A stretch of DNA of 57,655 bases from a virus. The notes under the pieces are model-generated. The model saw only the letters and a list, made by a program, of their open reading frames with translations, ran no database searches and was not told the DNA's origin. The stretch is taken from positions 1-57,655 of IMG/VR virus record IMGVR_UViG_3300033144_001394; one strand, 5' to 3'. The stretch's first letter is position 1, and the number at the start of each line of letters is the position of its first letter. Made by a program: the position numbers and the translations under genes. Positions 29,901-39,311 of this stretch are shown piece after piece.

Positions 29901-32900
29901 TCAAAGCTGAATCCCTCTACTTCGATGAACTCTCTTGCAGAGATTCTAATGAAAGGTGGGAACTTCGACATACAAACAGATCAAATTTCTCAGGAGGATG
30001 TTGTTGCTTATCAACAAGAACAAACGCAATATATAGATGACCTTATTAATGTTGATACCGGTGGTATACAGGCTATGCTTAATAACGCACATAATGCGTC
30101 TTCTCACCAGCTAGAGACACTAATCAAGCAGAAGAAATGGGCTGAGCTAGCCGATCTTCTTACAGATGAGTATGGGTATGGTGATCTTCAGAGGATTAAA
30201 AAGGAGACTGGAGCTTTTCAGAACGCTCTATTAAATGCTGCTAAGGAAGCTAAGAATTCCAGTGAGCATTTACGTAATCAGGCAGGTGCATTGGTGAATG
30301 TTATTTTCCGCCTTGAGAAGATCATGGATAAGATTAACAGACACGTTAAAGATCTTATGACGGATGAGGAGACCGATTCTTTAGAGAACTTAACCAAGCT
30401 TACATACTATGATTCAATAGTTAGTTATTGGGCCCAGTTTGTTGAGGAAGCTAAGGGTGAAATTAACAAGAACGATATTCCACATGACTCAGCTATTGTT
30501 CAATCAATTAATGGTATCAGTACTTTAACAGATCGTTTTCATATCATGAGAGATGAGATTTTTGCTATAGGTGCTAGAGATACTTTATACAATGAGCTCG
30601 AACCTATGGGTCGTGACCTGAAGAAACGTTATGAGTCAATCATAGCTAAGCTTAAGGAAAGAAAAGCTCCTCAAAAGCAGATTGATAAATGGCACATGGA
30701 GTATTATGGAATGACTGAAGAGGAGTTCATAATACTGGACCGTTTACGTAAGGAAAAACGTGCTGGTAAACTTAGACTTAGTGAACAATCAAAATACGAT
30801 GCTTTGATGCTTAAGAATGCACAAGGGATTGAGATCTCTCCAGAGAAGATAGAAGGTCTTCTTAAAGGTCAGATGGGTGATGCCAATTTCTTTAACTCTT
30901 ATCTTGAGGGGTATCTATATAATACAGACCCCGTTATAGGAGGCCTTGCTTTATACGTAAAGAACCACCTGAACCAAGTGATGGTTACAGCGCAGGCTAA
31001 GTTCCAAGACTTTAAGAAAGACATATGGCCTCTGATGGATGCCATTGGAGTTAACCCACATAACATTGGGAAGTTCGGAGAGATGATGGGTTTTGAAGAT
31101 TCTGTTGGTAAGTTTAACAGGGAAACGGGTGAGATTGAAGATCGTAAAGTATGGACCTTACTTAACAAGTTTAAGGACTATCGTTTGGATTTAGCTCGAG
31201 TTAGAGATGCGGTAGATAGAGCTGAGACCGATTATCAAACCTCTGGTAGTGACAAGGACAAACGAGTTCTTATTGCAGCAGTTAATACACGTAAACAACT
31301 ATTACGAGATTATTTCCATCAGGAGTATACGGATAAGTTTTATAATCGAGATCAAGGTCTTGTTAGAAATGATCAGGATACGATTGGTCAAGACGCTACT
31401 TACCTTCGAGATAACATCTATGAAAGAATGAATGCTCTTACGGATAATGCTAAGACAGAATCTGATAATCTAGCATTAACCTCTCAGATGGATAACTTGT
31501 GGTCGGAGTATCATCAGTTACATTCCTTATATACATTAGACGGCAAACCTAAGAATGCTCGCGATACTGAGATTGCTAAGAGATTAAGAGCTTATCGAAA
31601 AGAGTCTAAGCAATATTATGAATGGAAGCTTCGTAAAGGCGTCTTTGAAAATGCCTTGGCTAGATATGAGCAGGAACTGCGTGAGGCTGGTGTTATTGAT
31701 AAAGATATCTTTGATACAGCTCGTGCTGAATGGATCCATAAGAATACACGTTCTGTTATTAAACAGGAATGGTATGATCATAGAGCTGATTTACTTAAGA
31801 AGATTGATAAGATTAATTCTAAGTTATATAAACATCTAACTGCTGCTGAGATAAAAGCCATTAACCAAAATGTAGATTATGAGAAGATCATGGATCTTAC
31901 ATCCCCTTTTAAAGATGATAATAAGCAGACTCGAGCTAATGAGATGAGCATTGAATCTCTTGCTGCTGTAAAAGCATCTGAAGAAGCAATCGCCAAAAAG
32001 AAGAAGAACTATATTACACGAAGCGGTCTTACTCCAATACAATCAGCTAGGCTTTCGGAATTACATAAAATAGATAAGAAGAAACGTACAGTTTCTCAGA
32101 ATCAAGAGATGGCTGATATCTATGCTGATAAAAAGAAGTTCGGCTTAAGTGAAGGAGAAATCTTAGCATTAGATGCTTATTATGCTGAGCTTGCTTCATT
32201 ATCTAATAGAGACGCTAGTGAATATTATGTTGAGGTTATGAACGGTTGGTTATCTATGTTGGATACTACTTACCTGTATGATCAGTATGAAACTAATGAC
32301 ATTACTTCTGAGAGTGCTAATTCTATTCTTGAGCCTAGGATTCTTCAATCTCTTATGGGACAGAATGAAGAGTTTGACAAGTGGTTTAAGGCTAATCATA
32401 TCTTTAAAGAATTTTTCGATAAGACAGCTACACCTCCAGCAATGTCCGGAGCTTGGGAACGTACTAGAGCATGGAGTATAGTTCGACCTAGTGATCCAGC
32501 TCACTATGAATCAATAGAGGTTGTTAATTCTGAAGGTGAAGTGGAAACTATTCCAGGACTTCCTAAGTTAAGTTATTATGCTCGAGTAGTTCGACCTGAG
32601 TTTCGTACTGAACGTATTGTAGGTGAAACTGTTGATAATCAAGGACAGTGGTTACCTAAGACTATTGAACAAAAAGCTAAGGACGGTAAGTACCGTAATC
32701 AAGCATATTACGATATGGCTGAGAATGAGCCAGGTCAGTTTAAAGCATTGATGATGCTTACTAAACATCATCTTGCTAATCAAGAAGGTTTATCTTGGAA
32801 GAACCGTTTATATTTAGATTTTCCTCGTTTTAGAAAGTCTAATCTTGAAACGGTTCAGAGAGGTAATCCGATAACTATTTGGGCTAATCGTGCTAAGGAT

Positions 32901-34733
32901 TTCTTTAGAAAAACTAGAGATGATGCTGAGGATGGTTTCAATTATGATGAAGATGAAGCTAATCTAGTTAGAGCTGATATATTTGATAATGAAGTTACAG
33001 GTGTCCCTATTGCAGGATTATACGATATAGAGAACAACGACGTATCAACTGATATTACTTATACAATGATGAGATATATGTTATCTGCTGAACGTCAAAA
33101 ACAATTGGTTGCTATTTCACCAGTAGCCCGAGCGATACAGAAAGTAGTTAATGATCCTAAACATGAAGTAAAGGATCTAACTAAGAAGCATAGATTCAAT
33201 CTGGTACATAAAGGTATTACAACCTATCTTAATAAGAAGGGTATGAAAGTTCGAGCTAGCGCTGTTAATAACTTTATGGAGCGTGAGTTTGAGGGACAGA
33301 ACATGAAAGGTATTGAAACACCTTGGCTTAACAATGCTGCTAATAAGATGTTTGGTAGAGCCTCATTTGGGTTCTTTGCTTTGAATATTCCTTCAGCTCT
33401 TAAGAACTCATTTGGAGCTAAGTTCCAGGGAATGATTGAAGCTGCTGCAGGTAAGTATATGAATGCTCGATCATTTGCGGCAGGGGATATTTTGGCAGGG
33501 AAAGTTATGATGGAGACGAGTAATCAGATTTATAGACGTACTCCTAAGAGTCTTCATATGCAGATGACTGAGGTATTTGATTTTTCACAAGGAAGATTTG
33601 AGGATCCAACTAAGTTTGGTACAGATCTATCACGTACGATTACTCAAGATATAGCAAGTTTTAGTTGGTTATATAACTTTCGTAAATGGGTAGAATTACA
33701 GGCAACATATCAGATTGGATTTGGTATGTTAAAGTATCAGAAAATAGAGATGGAAGATGGAACTATAATTAATTATGATCAAGCTTGGGAAGTAGTAGAT
33801 GGAAAGATTCAACTTAAGGAAGGTGTTCCAGCGGAATGGGGTATTACTTATAATGAAGAAGGTGAGATTCAAATAGGCAAAGAGTTTATGCGTTGGAAGA
33901 ATAAGATGCAGCAGGTGATGAATAATCTTCAAGGTGCTTATTCTAAGTTTGATCAACCAGAAGCTCAAAGATATTTAGCATTTAGATTTTTGTCTTATTT
34001 ACGTAGATACTTTACTACAATGACGATGAACCGTTGGGGTTACTCAGGTAAATTCTGGAATGCAAAACCTCGTCTTAATCCAGGGCTTGGTGATACACAA
34101 AAAGGTTTCTATGTTGAGTTCCTTAACACATTTAAAAATACAATAACTTCACTTGGTGGTAATCTGCAGTATATGACTAAGGAGGAGAAACGAGCTGCAA
34201 TAAAAGTAATTACTGAGGTAGGTTCTCTTATCTTACTGAACTTTTTAATGGGCGCACTTTTCGGATGGGATGGTGATGATGAGGATCGGTTTAAAAAGTT
34301 ACGTGAGAAAAGTGCATCATTACCATTTCCTTTTGTTTCTGATCAGAAGGGACGTGAGTTTGATGGATGGGGTTTTTTAGAGAATCATGTTCTATTGTTA
34401 TTTATGAATATTCAAGCGGAGAATGAACAATTCTTACCTCTACCTGGAATAGGTTTAGATGATTATACAGCAATGCTTGATTTAAAATCAATAGCATTTG
34501 GACCTACTGTTAAGACGTATCGTCAGATAGTAGATGATCTTTTAGATATAGCGCAGGGTGATGATAGCGCTTATTATAAAAGAGATGTTGGACCTTATAA
34601 TTGGCAACGTAAAGGTGGTGCTAAGATCTGGTCTCATATTGCAAGAACTGTTGGATTAACAGGTTCGTCAATAGCTCCTGAAAAAGCAATTAAAGGTTTA
34701 CAGACATCTAAAGCTGCAGGTAGAGCTGGGTAA
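26973..34733 (+). CDS. giant virion/cargo protein with two zincin domains and a hydrophobic C-terminal helix (2586 aa)
   Basis: The N-terminus MAAVCPNKNTPEWKSLV is of a kind that I recall from crAss-like giant proteins. Two related zincin modules are visible: HEFSH at residues 132-136 (with TIVELMGRHAADL after it) and HEFAH at 875-879 (preceded by NPWNGQPAFFFGGIVYFV, followed by EEVLAQALGEAGAQ as likely ligand helix). The middle (about 1060-1900) is strongly charged and probably coiled coil. Near the C-terminus, GSLILLNFLMGALFGW (about nt 34220-34270) is a likely membrane-inserting helix, with a second amphipathic stretch near 33350-33450. The gene starts 3 nt after the polymerase stop and ends at the convergent terminator. 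By analogy with capsid cargo of crAss-like phages it should be ejected with the polymerase; the hydrophobic helix could help it cross or anchor to the host envelope (inference). Confidence 0.82.
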   Translation: MAAVCPNKNTPEWKSLVNEVGEFEAYRDFLEYNGDIRGARVVRKKLAVRARNIPERLQKERTTSAGVPVALDILENLAKDLAAKFGDEYAYRVEPYPNKPWKGKVEAASVENGGKRTIVINSAKATLDTPLHEFSHILLDMIKNENQVLYAELRRTIPLTKEGRAELAQVRKYYPELKEGEDIDETIVELMGRHAADLISTKSKLYTLLESIWNSIKKHIAKIISEGTGHTVQTVDLEKDTTIAVLAELLTIKNLKFTAGTQVKEKLSEIAAKNNKQIQEMENQLTIMNSLDVDNPETSNDPEALVSYYSDYRIHAISRKSLDAISDIGKVWPIIKKYLSATSDPSQFHQDTIKLTNKMMEMGASLTPEEKLTTLRLNDEFDNWFMVFNSFKNETKESFIKDLKDDPKALWPAGKFISSVKKQTDNYSQQTTIAAITSSLRNDERFITKLFPNVHSTYSIEEQLNEKTIADISAVLEYNIEDLKINISKPIRAKGEFVMNIDNVGRGFEGDFKDETITVNIDYKTDGSLYVGFKSSEWLYGDPVWVVDFDKDKAKVGDRVMLKQPPGVAAVQKRHKIYNQPFGQIEDILEDGTVIMELLNINDPYTILDTYLKDDYQIIGDQTSGVIAISPDLLNSVVTQSGRAARVMRQVLKEVSRYGYNFNYTAITFAASESDWGNESMMRQAIYQGMAQRMFGKDFALVSHNVAIKSHAELEAEARDKWIAEGKDPEKFSMKTIAGLIKRGEITNINYDLDTIVIPQSYRDGLFVQKDVYQKERIDSSVPEDAVDSLAGLSTAQNPIKEKPLSPEENNKIRAVEIAKKLSNQLDVDYQMVTSDEAMAITANAENPWNGQPAFFFGGIVYFVGDKLDTDLVLHEFAHPLLRQIKVTNKELFDNLYMQLSQTSEGQKIIKMVSEKYPNLTEDMAKEEVLAQALGEAGAQQLDGLKPQSKFAAFIKELMYQIKQLLRGNFGQNIKISKLNPSTSMNSLAEILMKGGNFDIQTDQISQEDVVAYQQEQTQYIDDLINVDTGGIQAMLNNAHNASSHQLETLIKQKKWAELADLLTDEYGYGDLQRIKKETGAFQNALLNAAKEAKNSSEHLRNQAGALVNVIFRLEKIMDKINRHVKDLMTDEETDSLENLTKLTYYDSIVSYWAQFVEEAKGEINKNDIPHDSAIVQSINGISTLTDRFHIMRDEIFAIGARDTLYNELEPMGRDLKKRYESIIAKLKERKAPQKQIDKWHMEYYGMTEEEFIILDRLRKEKRAGKLRLSEQSKYDALMLKNAQGIEISPEKIEGLLKGQMGDANFFNSYLEGYLYNTDPVIGGLALYVKNHLNQVMVTAQAKFQDFKKDIWPLMDAIGVNPHNIGKFGEMMGFEDSVGKFNRETGEIEDRKVWTLLNKFKDYRLDLARVRDAVDRAETDYQTSGSDKDKRVLIAAVNTRKQLLRDYFHQEYTDKFYNRDQGLVRNDQDTIGQDATYLRDNIYERMNALTDNAKTESDNLALTSQMDNLWSEYHQLHSLYTLDGKPKNARDTEIAKRLRAYRKESKQYYEWKLRKGVFENALARYEQELREAGVIDKDIFDTARAEWIHKNTRSVIKQEWYDHRADLLKKIDKINSKLYKHLTAAEIKAINQNVDYEKIMDLTSPFKDDNKQTRANEMSIESLAAVKASEEAIAKKKKNYITRSGLTPIQSARLSELHKIDKKKRTVSQNQEMADIYADKKKFGLSEGEILALDAYYAELASLSNRDASEYYVEVMNGWLSMLDTTYLYDQYETNDITSESANSILEPRILQSLMGQNEEFDKWFKANHIFKEFFDKTATPPAMSGAWERTRAWSIVRPSDPAHYESIEVVNSEGEVETIPGLPKLSYYARVVRPEFRTERIVGETVDNQGQWLPKTIEQKAKDGKYRNQAYYDMAENEPGQFKALMMLTKHHLANQEGLSWKNRLYLDFPRFRKSNLETVQRGNPITIWANRAKDFFRKTRDDAEDGFNYDEDEANLVRADIFDNEVTGVPIAGLYDIENNDVSTDITYTMMRYMLSAERQKQLVAISPVARAIQKVVNDPKHEVKDLTKKHRFNLVHKGITTYLNKKGMKVRASAVNNFMEREFEGQNMKGIETPWLNNAANKMFGRASFGFFALNIPSALKNSFGAKFQGMIEAAAGKYMNARSFAAGDILAGKVMMETSNQIYRRTPKSLHMQMTEVFDFSQGRFEDPTKFGTDLSRTITQDIASFSWLYNFRKWVELQATYQIGFGMLKYQKIEMEDGTIINYDQAWEVVDGKIQLKEGVPAEWGITYNEEGEIQIGKEFMRWKNKMQQVMNNLQGAYSKFDQPEAQRYLAFRFLSYLRRYFTTMTMNRWGYSGKFWNAKPRLNPGLGDTQKGFYVEFLNTFKNTITSLGGNLQYMTKEEKRAAIKVITEVGSLILLNFLMGALFGWDGDDEDRFKKLREKSASLPFPFVSDQKGREFDGWGFLENHVLLLFMNIQAENEQFLPLPGIGLDDYTAMLDLKSIAFGPTVKTYRQIVDDLLDIAQGDDSAYYKRDVGPYNWQRKGGAKIWSHIARTVGLTGSSIAPEKAIKGLQTSKAAGRAG

Positions 34734-34757
34734 TTTAGTATGACAAGGTTGACTGGT

Positions 34758-34799
34758 GAAAAAAAAAAGGAGTACCGAATGGCACTCCTTTTCTTTATT
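34758..34799. terminator. bidirectional intrinsic terminator between convergent blocks
   Basis: AAAAGGAGT (34765-34773) pairs perfectly with ACTCCTTTT (34784-34792); two further C-G pairs inside follow one A-C mismatch, leaving a GAAT loop. A run of A precedes the stem and a T-rich tract follows it, so a U-tract exists on both strands. It lies between the end of the giant-gene block and the stop codon of the minus-strand replication block. Confidence 0.9.
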
Positions 34800-36687
34800 C
34801 TACCTCTACCAAGGCTTCCATTAAAACGACCACTTCACCGGTGTTTAATGTAACGTTGTATTGTTTATCCTTCTTCTCAAATGTGAACTCCTTTATGGAG
34901 CCATATATGTCAAGTAGTTCCTCTTGAATCTTCTGACGAATAGGATCCGGATCATCTGCTTTATCTTCTGCAGGTGGTATGATTTCAATCTCATCATGAG
35001 ACATCATAGTTGCAGCTTTCAAACCATCCTCCTCTACGGCATCTACATTAAGTTCTGCAGGTACTTCCTCTTCACTTGATGCTGGAGGTTCTTCCTTAAC
35101 ATCCTCAGCTGTTGCTTGCTTAGGTAAAACAGGTTCAGGTGTCTCCTCCTCTACTTCGACAACTTCCTCTTCAATTTCAACTTCAAGAGTTATAAGAGCA
35201 AAGTTCTTATCATCATGATCGATTACAGTAAGTTCGAAGAAGTCTCCCTCTATCTCTATTATATCACCAGCACCTTGTCCAGGGAATGCATACTCTACAT
35301 CTACCTTAGACATGGTTGGGGTATCGTTGTTAACGGTAACCACAGTTCCTTCAGCTTCAATAACAGATGTTTTCTTGAGTATGTATTCTACAGCTGTCAT
35401 ATCTATAATCTTATAGGATTCTTCATCAATCGTGATAAGAGTCCCTATGTCTGCGTTAGGTTCAAATTGACGAACATCAACTTTACTCATATTAACAGTA
35501 GCTAATTCAGGATCGGTAGAAACAAGTTCTTCACTGCTTGCTGCTCTAAGTTTAGCTACTTCTTCTTCAGTCATATTATCTCCATACTTCTCAATGATTT
35601 CATCTACAGTAAGTTTCTCAGTCTTAACAGTACCATCTGTTAACATAGCTGCTAACTCCTCTTGGGATTTAGGATCTACTCTTTCAGGAGTTACTGATTT
35701 GAATTCATCTGGTGGTACAACCTCTGCAACTTCCTTTTCAACTTGCTCATGATAATCATGTCCGGGTTCCTCCTCCTCTTTCATCTCTACTGGGCTGAAT
35801 GTGTTGGTTGCTTTAACCATCTCTTCAAGCTGATCGATTGGTTCTTCTGAAGGAGTAATTGGTTCACTTCCATCAAGATTAGCTAATGGTGGATAAACAA
35901 TTAGATCTTTAGGATCAGTTTCTAAATCAAGGACTACTTCAGCTACTTCTGTTTCTTCCGAATCAAACTGTTGAAGACCCACATGATCCATGATAAACAT
36001 GTGCACCATTCTCTGCTGGTCCATCCAGTTCTTTGGATTGGATTTAGCAAGAGATACTAAGATGTGATTATAGCATGACCATAGTGAGTCTGATGCTGTG
36101 GTATATTGGAAGCGAGGCTTCTTATATTCCTTCTTAATAACACCCGCCTGTTCTCCACTGATGATACCCAACTCGAAATAGAGGATGCCAACTATCTCAG
36201 CCAACTCTCGTTGAGTTAGCGTCTTTGCTTTCATTTGGTCTTTATCTCGGCATAGTTGTGAGAAGTATGCTTCTGCTGCAGCGATCTGTTCTTGGATTGT
36301 CTTATTAGTCTCCTCATCAGCATTTCCTGTATGTTTCCTGTTGTAGTTGTTTATCGTATCAGAGATAACGGAAGCTCCACTAGCTCTAACGAATCCACCT
36401 ACAGCACATTTAAACTTCATAGATTTATCATACGAGTTTGCCCAGGTAAATAACATACCTAGATCCGGATCGCTTCCGTATTCAATTCTGTATTGTGCAG
36501 TGGCTACTTCACCATTTGCGTTTGCTTTGTATACTTCTTTCTTCACATCAAAGCCCCGCTTTTCTAGCTCAGCTCTTGTTGTATCAATTAAGAATTCATG
36601 TGATATTACAGTATACGTTTTAGTTGCGTTTGGTAATGCTACGTCTATTAGACTAGCTGCATCAACTTTTCCTGCTCTTGTTCCCAT
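34795..36687 (-). CDS. DUF932-like (YfjQ-type) protein with long acidic tail
   Basis: The N-terminal ~260 residues resemble the DUF932 family found in phages and plasmids: an extended N-terminal region, then FTWANSYDKSMKFKCAVGGF, and later DSLWSCYNHILVSL. The family has no firmly established biochemical role. From about residue 265 the protein is Glu/Asp/Pro/Val-rich low-complexity sequence containing two or three short repeated modules (around MSKVDVRQFEPNADIGTLIT and MSKVDVEYAFPGQGAGDIIE) that look like small beta-domains. It is last in the minus-strand operon, 11 nt after the DNA polymerase gene, and its stop lies inside the terminator. A DNA- or replication-associated role is suggested only by position. 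Confidence 0.65.
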   Translation of the reverse strand: MGTRAGKVDAASLIDVALPNATKTYTVISHEFLIDTTRAELEKRGFDVKKEVYKANANGEVATAQYRIEYGSDPDLGMLFTWANSYDKSMKFKCAVGGFVRASGASVISDTINNYNRKHTGNADEETNKTIQEQIAAAEAYFSQLCRDKDQMKAKTLTQRELAEIVGILYFELGIISGEQAGVIKKEYKKPRFQYTTASDSLWSCYNHILVSLAKSNPKNWMDQQRMVHMFIMDHVGLQQFDSEETEVAEVVLDLETDPKDLIVYPPLANLDGSEPITPSEEPIDQLEEMVKATNTFSPVEMKEEEEPGHDYHEQVEKEVAEVVPPDEFKSVTPERVDPKSQEELAAMLTDGTVKTEKLTVDEIIEKYGDNMTEEEVAKLRAASSEELVSTDPELATVNMSKVDVRQFEPNADIGTLITIDEESYKIIDMTAVEYILKKTSVIEAEGTVVTVNNDTPTMSKVDVEYAFPGQGAGDIIEIEGDFFELTVIDHDDKNFALITLEVEIEEEVVEVEEETPEPVLPKQATAEDVKEEPPASSEEEVPAELNVDAVEEDGLKAATMMSHDEIEIIPPAEDKADDPDPIRQKIQEELLDIYGSIKEFTFEKKDKQYNVTLNTGEVVVLMEALVEVE

Positions 36688-36698
36688 TTAATAAAGGT

Positions 36699-38714
36699 TT
36701 AGAATAATTTAATTTGATTGTTGAATATTTCTGGTGTTAGCCCTTTGATCTCTGAATAGATCTTGTCTAGGTAGTATCTCTCATTGATATCATACTTCTT
36801 CCAAGGTTTCTCCTCGTAGACATTAAATACTGTGGCTAACCAACCGCCGGCATCAACTTGAATTTCCCGACCGTCGCTAATGTTAATCTTCATTAACTTG
36901 CTACCCTTGTTAGAGACATAGTAGCGTAGTGTCTTTTGAATATCTACTCTTTGTAATATTCCGTCTTCCATATAGAGCTCGATAAACTTCCACATACCTG
37001 TAGCCCTAGTGGCCCCGCAATAGTCGAAGATGTTTCGGTTCTGTTTTAAATAGTCCTCTGGTAGAGTACCATGAACGAAATAGGCGAAGATTGCCTTTCG
37101 CACTACAAGCAAGGATTTATTCTTGTGCAGCGCTAGGTCAACAAAGTCTAACCTTCCTTTACCTTTTGTTGGTGAGTACCAATATTTCTTACCTTCAGTT
37201 GTCTTATCAATACTCAGTGGATAATGTGTATGAGCTTGTGATAGTTCCACAAATTCTTCCTTGGATATTTCTTTCTTCTTGAATATTCCGATATAGTTAT
37301 TCACATCAGGTAAGATGAGCTTGATGTACTCATCATGCTCTAGGTTTAACAGTGTAAGATCTTCCCATTCCTCACAGATCTCCATGTATTGTTTCTCATA
37401 TTCTCGTGGAATCATGGTTTCAATACCATCTGTATTTTGCATGAGCGGCATCGCTCCTGGTATACGTTCAGAGATCATTTCATATAACATCATCAAGGTC
37501 AGCTGTCCATTCACTGTGACACGGATCATAAACTCCGGATCATATAGGAAACTGTTCTTGTCATTACTTTGTCCATAGGCTGCGTTAAGTACAATCTTGT
37601 ACACATAGTTCTTTGGATTCTTTTTCGGAATAGTTTTCCTCTCGTCAAAGAGACCTTCATATACGTCACAAAAATCCTTCTTTGGTAGATGAGCTGGTGC
37701 CCACTTGTTACGAATAGCTAGATTAGGATAGAAGCTGGTAACATCTGATGACATGATGATCATATCATTTTCTGCTACATGTACTCCTTTAGGACGAGCA
37801 CCATGTACTCCTCCAGTCCCAAATGTTGTCTTCACGCCACGATACTTCATCGTATGCTTGAATGTACCTTTCAGGTTGTTTGCGTCCAACTCAAGCTCCG
37901 TAAATGCTTTTAGTAAAGCTTGGAACTCGGGACGTTCGAATTTGATATAAGGCAAGATAAGGTCCTTTACTACGATTTTATCTCTGAATGTACGCATCTT
38001 CTTAAGCTTAGCTTTAGATAGACCAGTCTTCTTACTTATGAAATGCATGAAGACTTCCTTTCCTATTCTAGGTTCAGATGCGCTGTATAGATTAATATCG
38101 TATTCCTTAGTCAATGCACCACGAAGTTCAATCTCCTTAGTATTCCTTTGCATGATAGCCTTGGTAGCGGATACATCATTCCTACAATAGAGAGCAACCT
38201 CCTTGAGCTGCTCCGCTGTCGTGATAAGGGAAGTATGTTTGATAGGCATGTCCATAACGTTATGCCAATCCATACCAACCTCAGCCCATTTCAATGAGCA
38301 TGACTTTGCTCCACTGTCCCAGTGATTTAGTTTGAATAGATCTATCTGTTTAATAGATAGCTTCCATTCGGGGCACTTAGCCCATTCTCGGGCATTACTT
38401 CGTGCTATGGCATCTTGTGCCTCCTGATAGATCATGTTGGCTACCTTCTCACCTTTCACTCGAACCAACTTTGCACCGGCCTTGATGATGAACTGTGTGA
38501 TCTGAGCATCAAACGCAATTCCGTTATAGGAGATGTGCCATTCATTGTTGTTGATATTCTGCTTAAAGAATTGTAGCAGTTCAGGTAGATCATTACGTAA
38601 CTTCCCTATGGTGAATACCTTTACTTCATCTGTCTTGTAGTGTTCGAAGCAACCTAGGAAACAATTACGAAGAGTTTCGTAATCCATGACCCAGTGCGTT
38701 TGTTGATTACTCAT
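36699..38714 (-). CDS. family B DNA polymerase with 3'-5' exonuclease
   Basis: 671 residues from ATG 38714. The proofreading exonuclease is intact: ExoI D11-x-E13 (MDYET), ExoII N64...F68-D69 (SYNGIAFDAQ), ExoIII Y176-D180 (YCRNDVSA). Polymerase motif A is DVTSFYPN (D324), motif B is K373-IVLNAAYG (N377, Y380, G381), motif C is QNTDGIE with T428-D429 in place of the usual DTD. Motifs A and B are only ~45 residues apart, so the fingers are short. An upstream in-frame ATG at 38759 is rejected because its codons form the hairpin and T-run of a terminator. This is the replicative polymerase of the phage and works with the primase, SSB-like protein and helicase encoded upstream in the same direction. 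Confidence 0.93.
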   Translation of the reverse strand: MSNQQTHWVMDYETLRNCFLGCFEHYKTDEVKVFTIGKLRNDLPELLQFFKQNINNNEWHISYNGIAFDAQITQFIIKAGAKLVRVKGEKVANMIYQEAQDAIARSNAREWAKCPEWKLSIKQIDLFKLNHWDSGAKSCSLKWAEVGMDWHNVMDMPIKHTSLITTAEQLKEVALYCRNDVSATKAIMQRNTKEIELRGALTKEYDINLYSASEPRIGKEVFMHFISKKTGLSKAKLKKMRTFRDKIVVKDLILPYIKFERPEFQALLKAFTELELDANNLKGTFKHTMKYRGVKTTFGTGGVHGARPKGVHVAENDMIIMSSDVTSFYPNLAIRNKWAPAHLPKKDFCDVYEGLFDERKTIPKKNPKNYVYKIVLNAAYGQSNDKNSFLYDPEFMIRVTVNGQLTLMMLYEMISERIPGAMPLMQNTDGIETMIPREYEKQYMEICEEWEDLTLLNLEHDEYIKLILPDVNNYIGIFKKKEISKEEFVELSQAHTHYPLSIDKTTEGKKYWYSPTKGKGRLDFVDLALHKNKSLLVVRKAIFAYFVHGTLPEDYLKQNRNIFDYCGATRATGMWKFIELYMEDGILQRVDIQKTLRYYVSNKGSKLMKINISDGREIQVDAGGWLATVFNVYEEKPWKKYDINERYYLDKIYSEIKGLTPEIFNNQIKLF

Positions 38715-38730
38715 AGAAATTAGTTTAGCC

Positions 38731-38756
38731 AAAAAGAGCAGGCTATTGACCTGCTC
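38731..38756 (-). terminator. intrinsic terminator or attenuator upstream of the DNA polymerase gene
   Basis: On the minus strand GAGCAGG and CCTGCTC form a 7-bp stem with a 7-nt loop (38736-38756), followed by five T (38735-38731). It lies between the 172-residue gene and the polymerase start, so the polymerase and DUF932-like genes may depend on readthrough, attenuation or RNA processing. It also decides the polymerase start at 38714. Confidence 0.8.
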
Positions 38757-38787
38757 CATCTGGGTTTGTTATATGAAAAGATTATTC

Positions 38788-39306
38788 TTACGATTTAGGC
38801 ATCGGTATCTTCTTACCCTTCTTAACCTTCTTGGTTAAGTCTGGGTTAATCTCATTTCCATTTTTATCTAAGAGTTTGCCTAATGGACCTTTGATAATAT
38901 TAGCTTCTTCTTTGATGTCTTTATCAATCATGTACTCCTCAAAACTATATTCCAAGTTTATAGCGAAGTTCTTTATGAACGCAATCTGCTCATCCTTCTT
39001 GATGATGTAGTACTCTTGATAGGTCTCAATAATCTTTCGTTCCTTCTTAGCCTTACTTCGATGTCTTTGCGGATCAAAGTTCTTAATAAGCATTGGGTAA
39101 CCATCATCATCAAGCTTCTCGGTCATATGAAAACCGTTCTTCTTATTCTTCCCGATTACAACAAGGAAGTTAATTGAGGGATCATAGATGCATTCCACAT
39201 ATGGACAGTCGTCCGATATGGGAATCATCTTGAATGAATTATTTTCACCGTAATAAGAGGACACTAAAAGCATGCTAGGTTCTCTATATTTTTGTTCTTT
39301 ACTCAT
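38788..39306 (-). CDS. conserved-looking hypothetical protein, 172 aa
   Basis: I do not recognise the family. The product is highly charged, with a predicted alpha/beta N-terminal half (SMLLVSSYYGENNSFKMIP, FLVVIGKNKKNGF) and a strongly basic C-terminus (KKVKKGKKIPMPKS) that could bind nucleic acid. It is separated by 5 nt from the upstream 210-residue gene and by a terminator hairpin from the polymerase gene downstream. Codon use and packing are those of a real operon member. Function unknown. Confidence 0.7.
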   Translation of the reverse strand: MSKEQKYREPSMLLVSSYYGENNSFKMIPISDDCPYVECIYDPSINFLVVIGKNKKNGFHMTEKLDDDGYPMLIKNFDPQRHRSKAKKERKIIETYQEYYIIKKDEQIAFIKNFAINLEYSFEEYMIDKDIKEEANIIKGPLGKLLDKNGNEINPDLTKKVKKGKKIPMPKS

Positions 39307-39311
39307 AATAT

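Noticed and set aside
38715-38759. Longer DNA polymerase start at 38759 (MEQVNSLLFL...)
   Set aside because: These codons are the stem and T-run of a terminator; the ATG at 38714 follows it directly and gives a normal exonuclease N-terminus.
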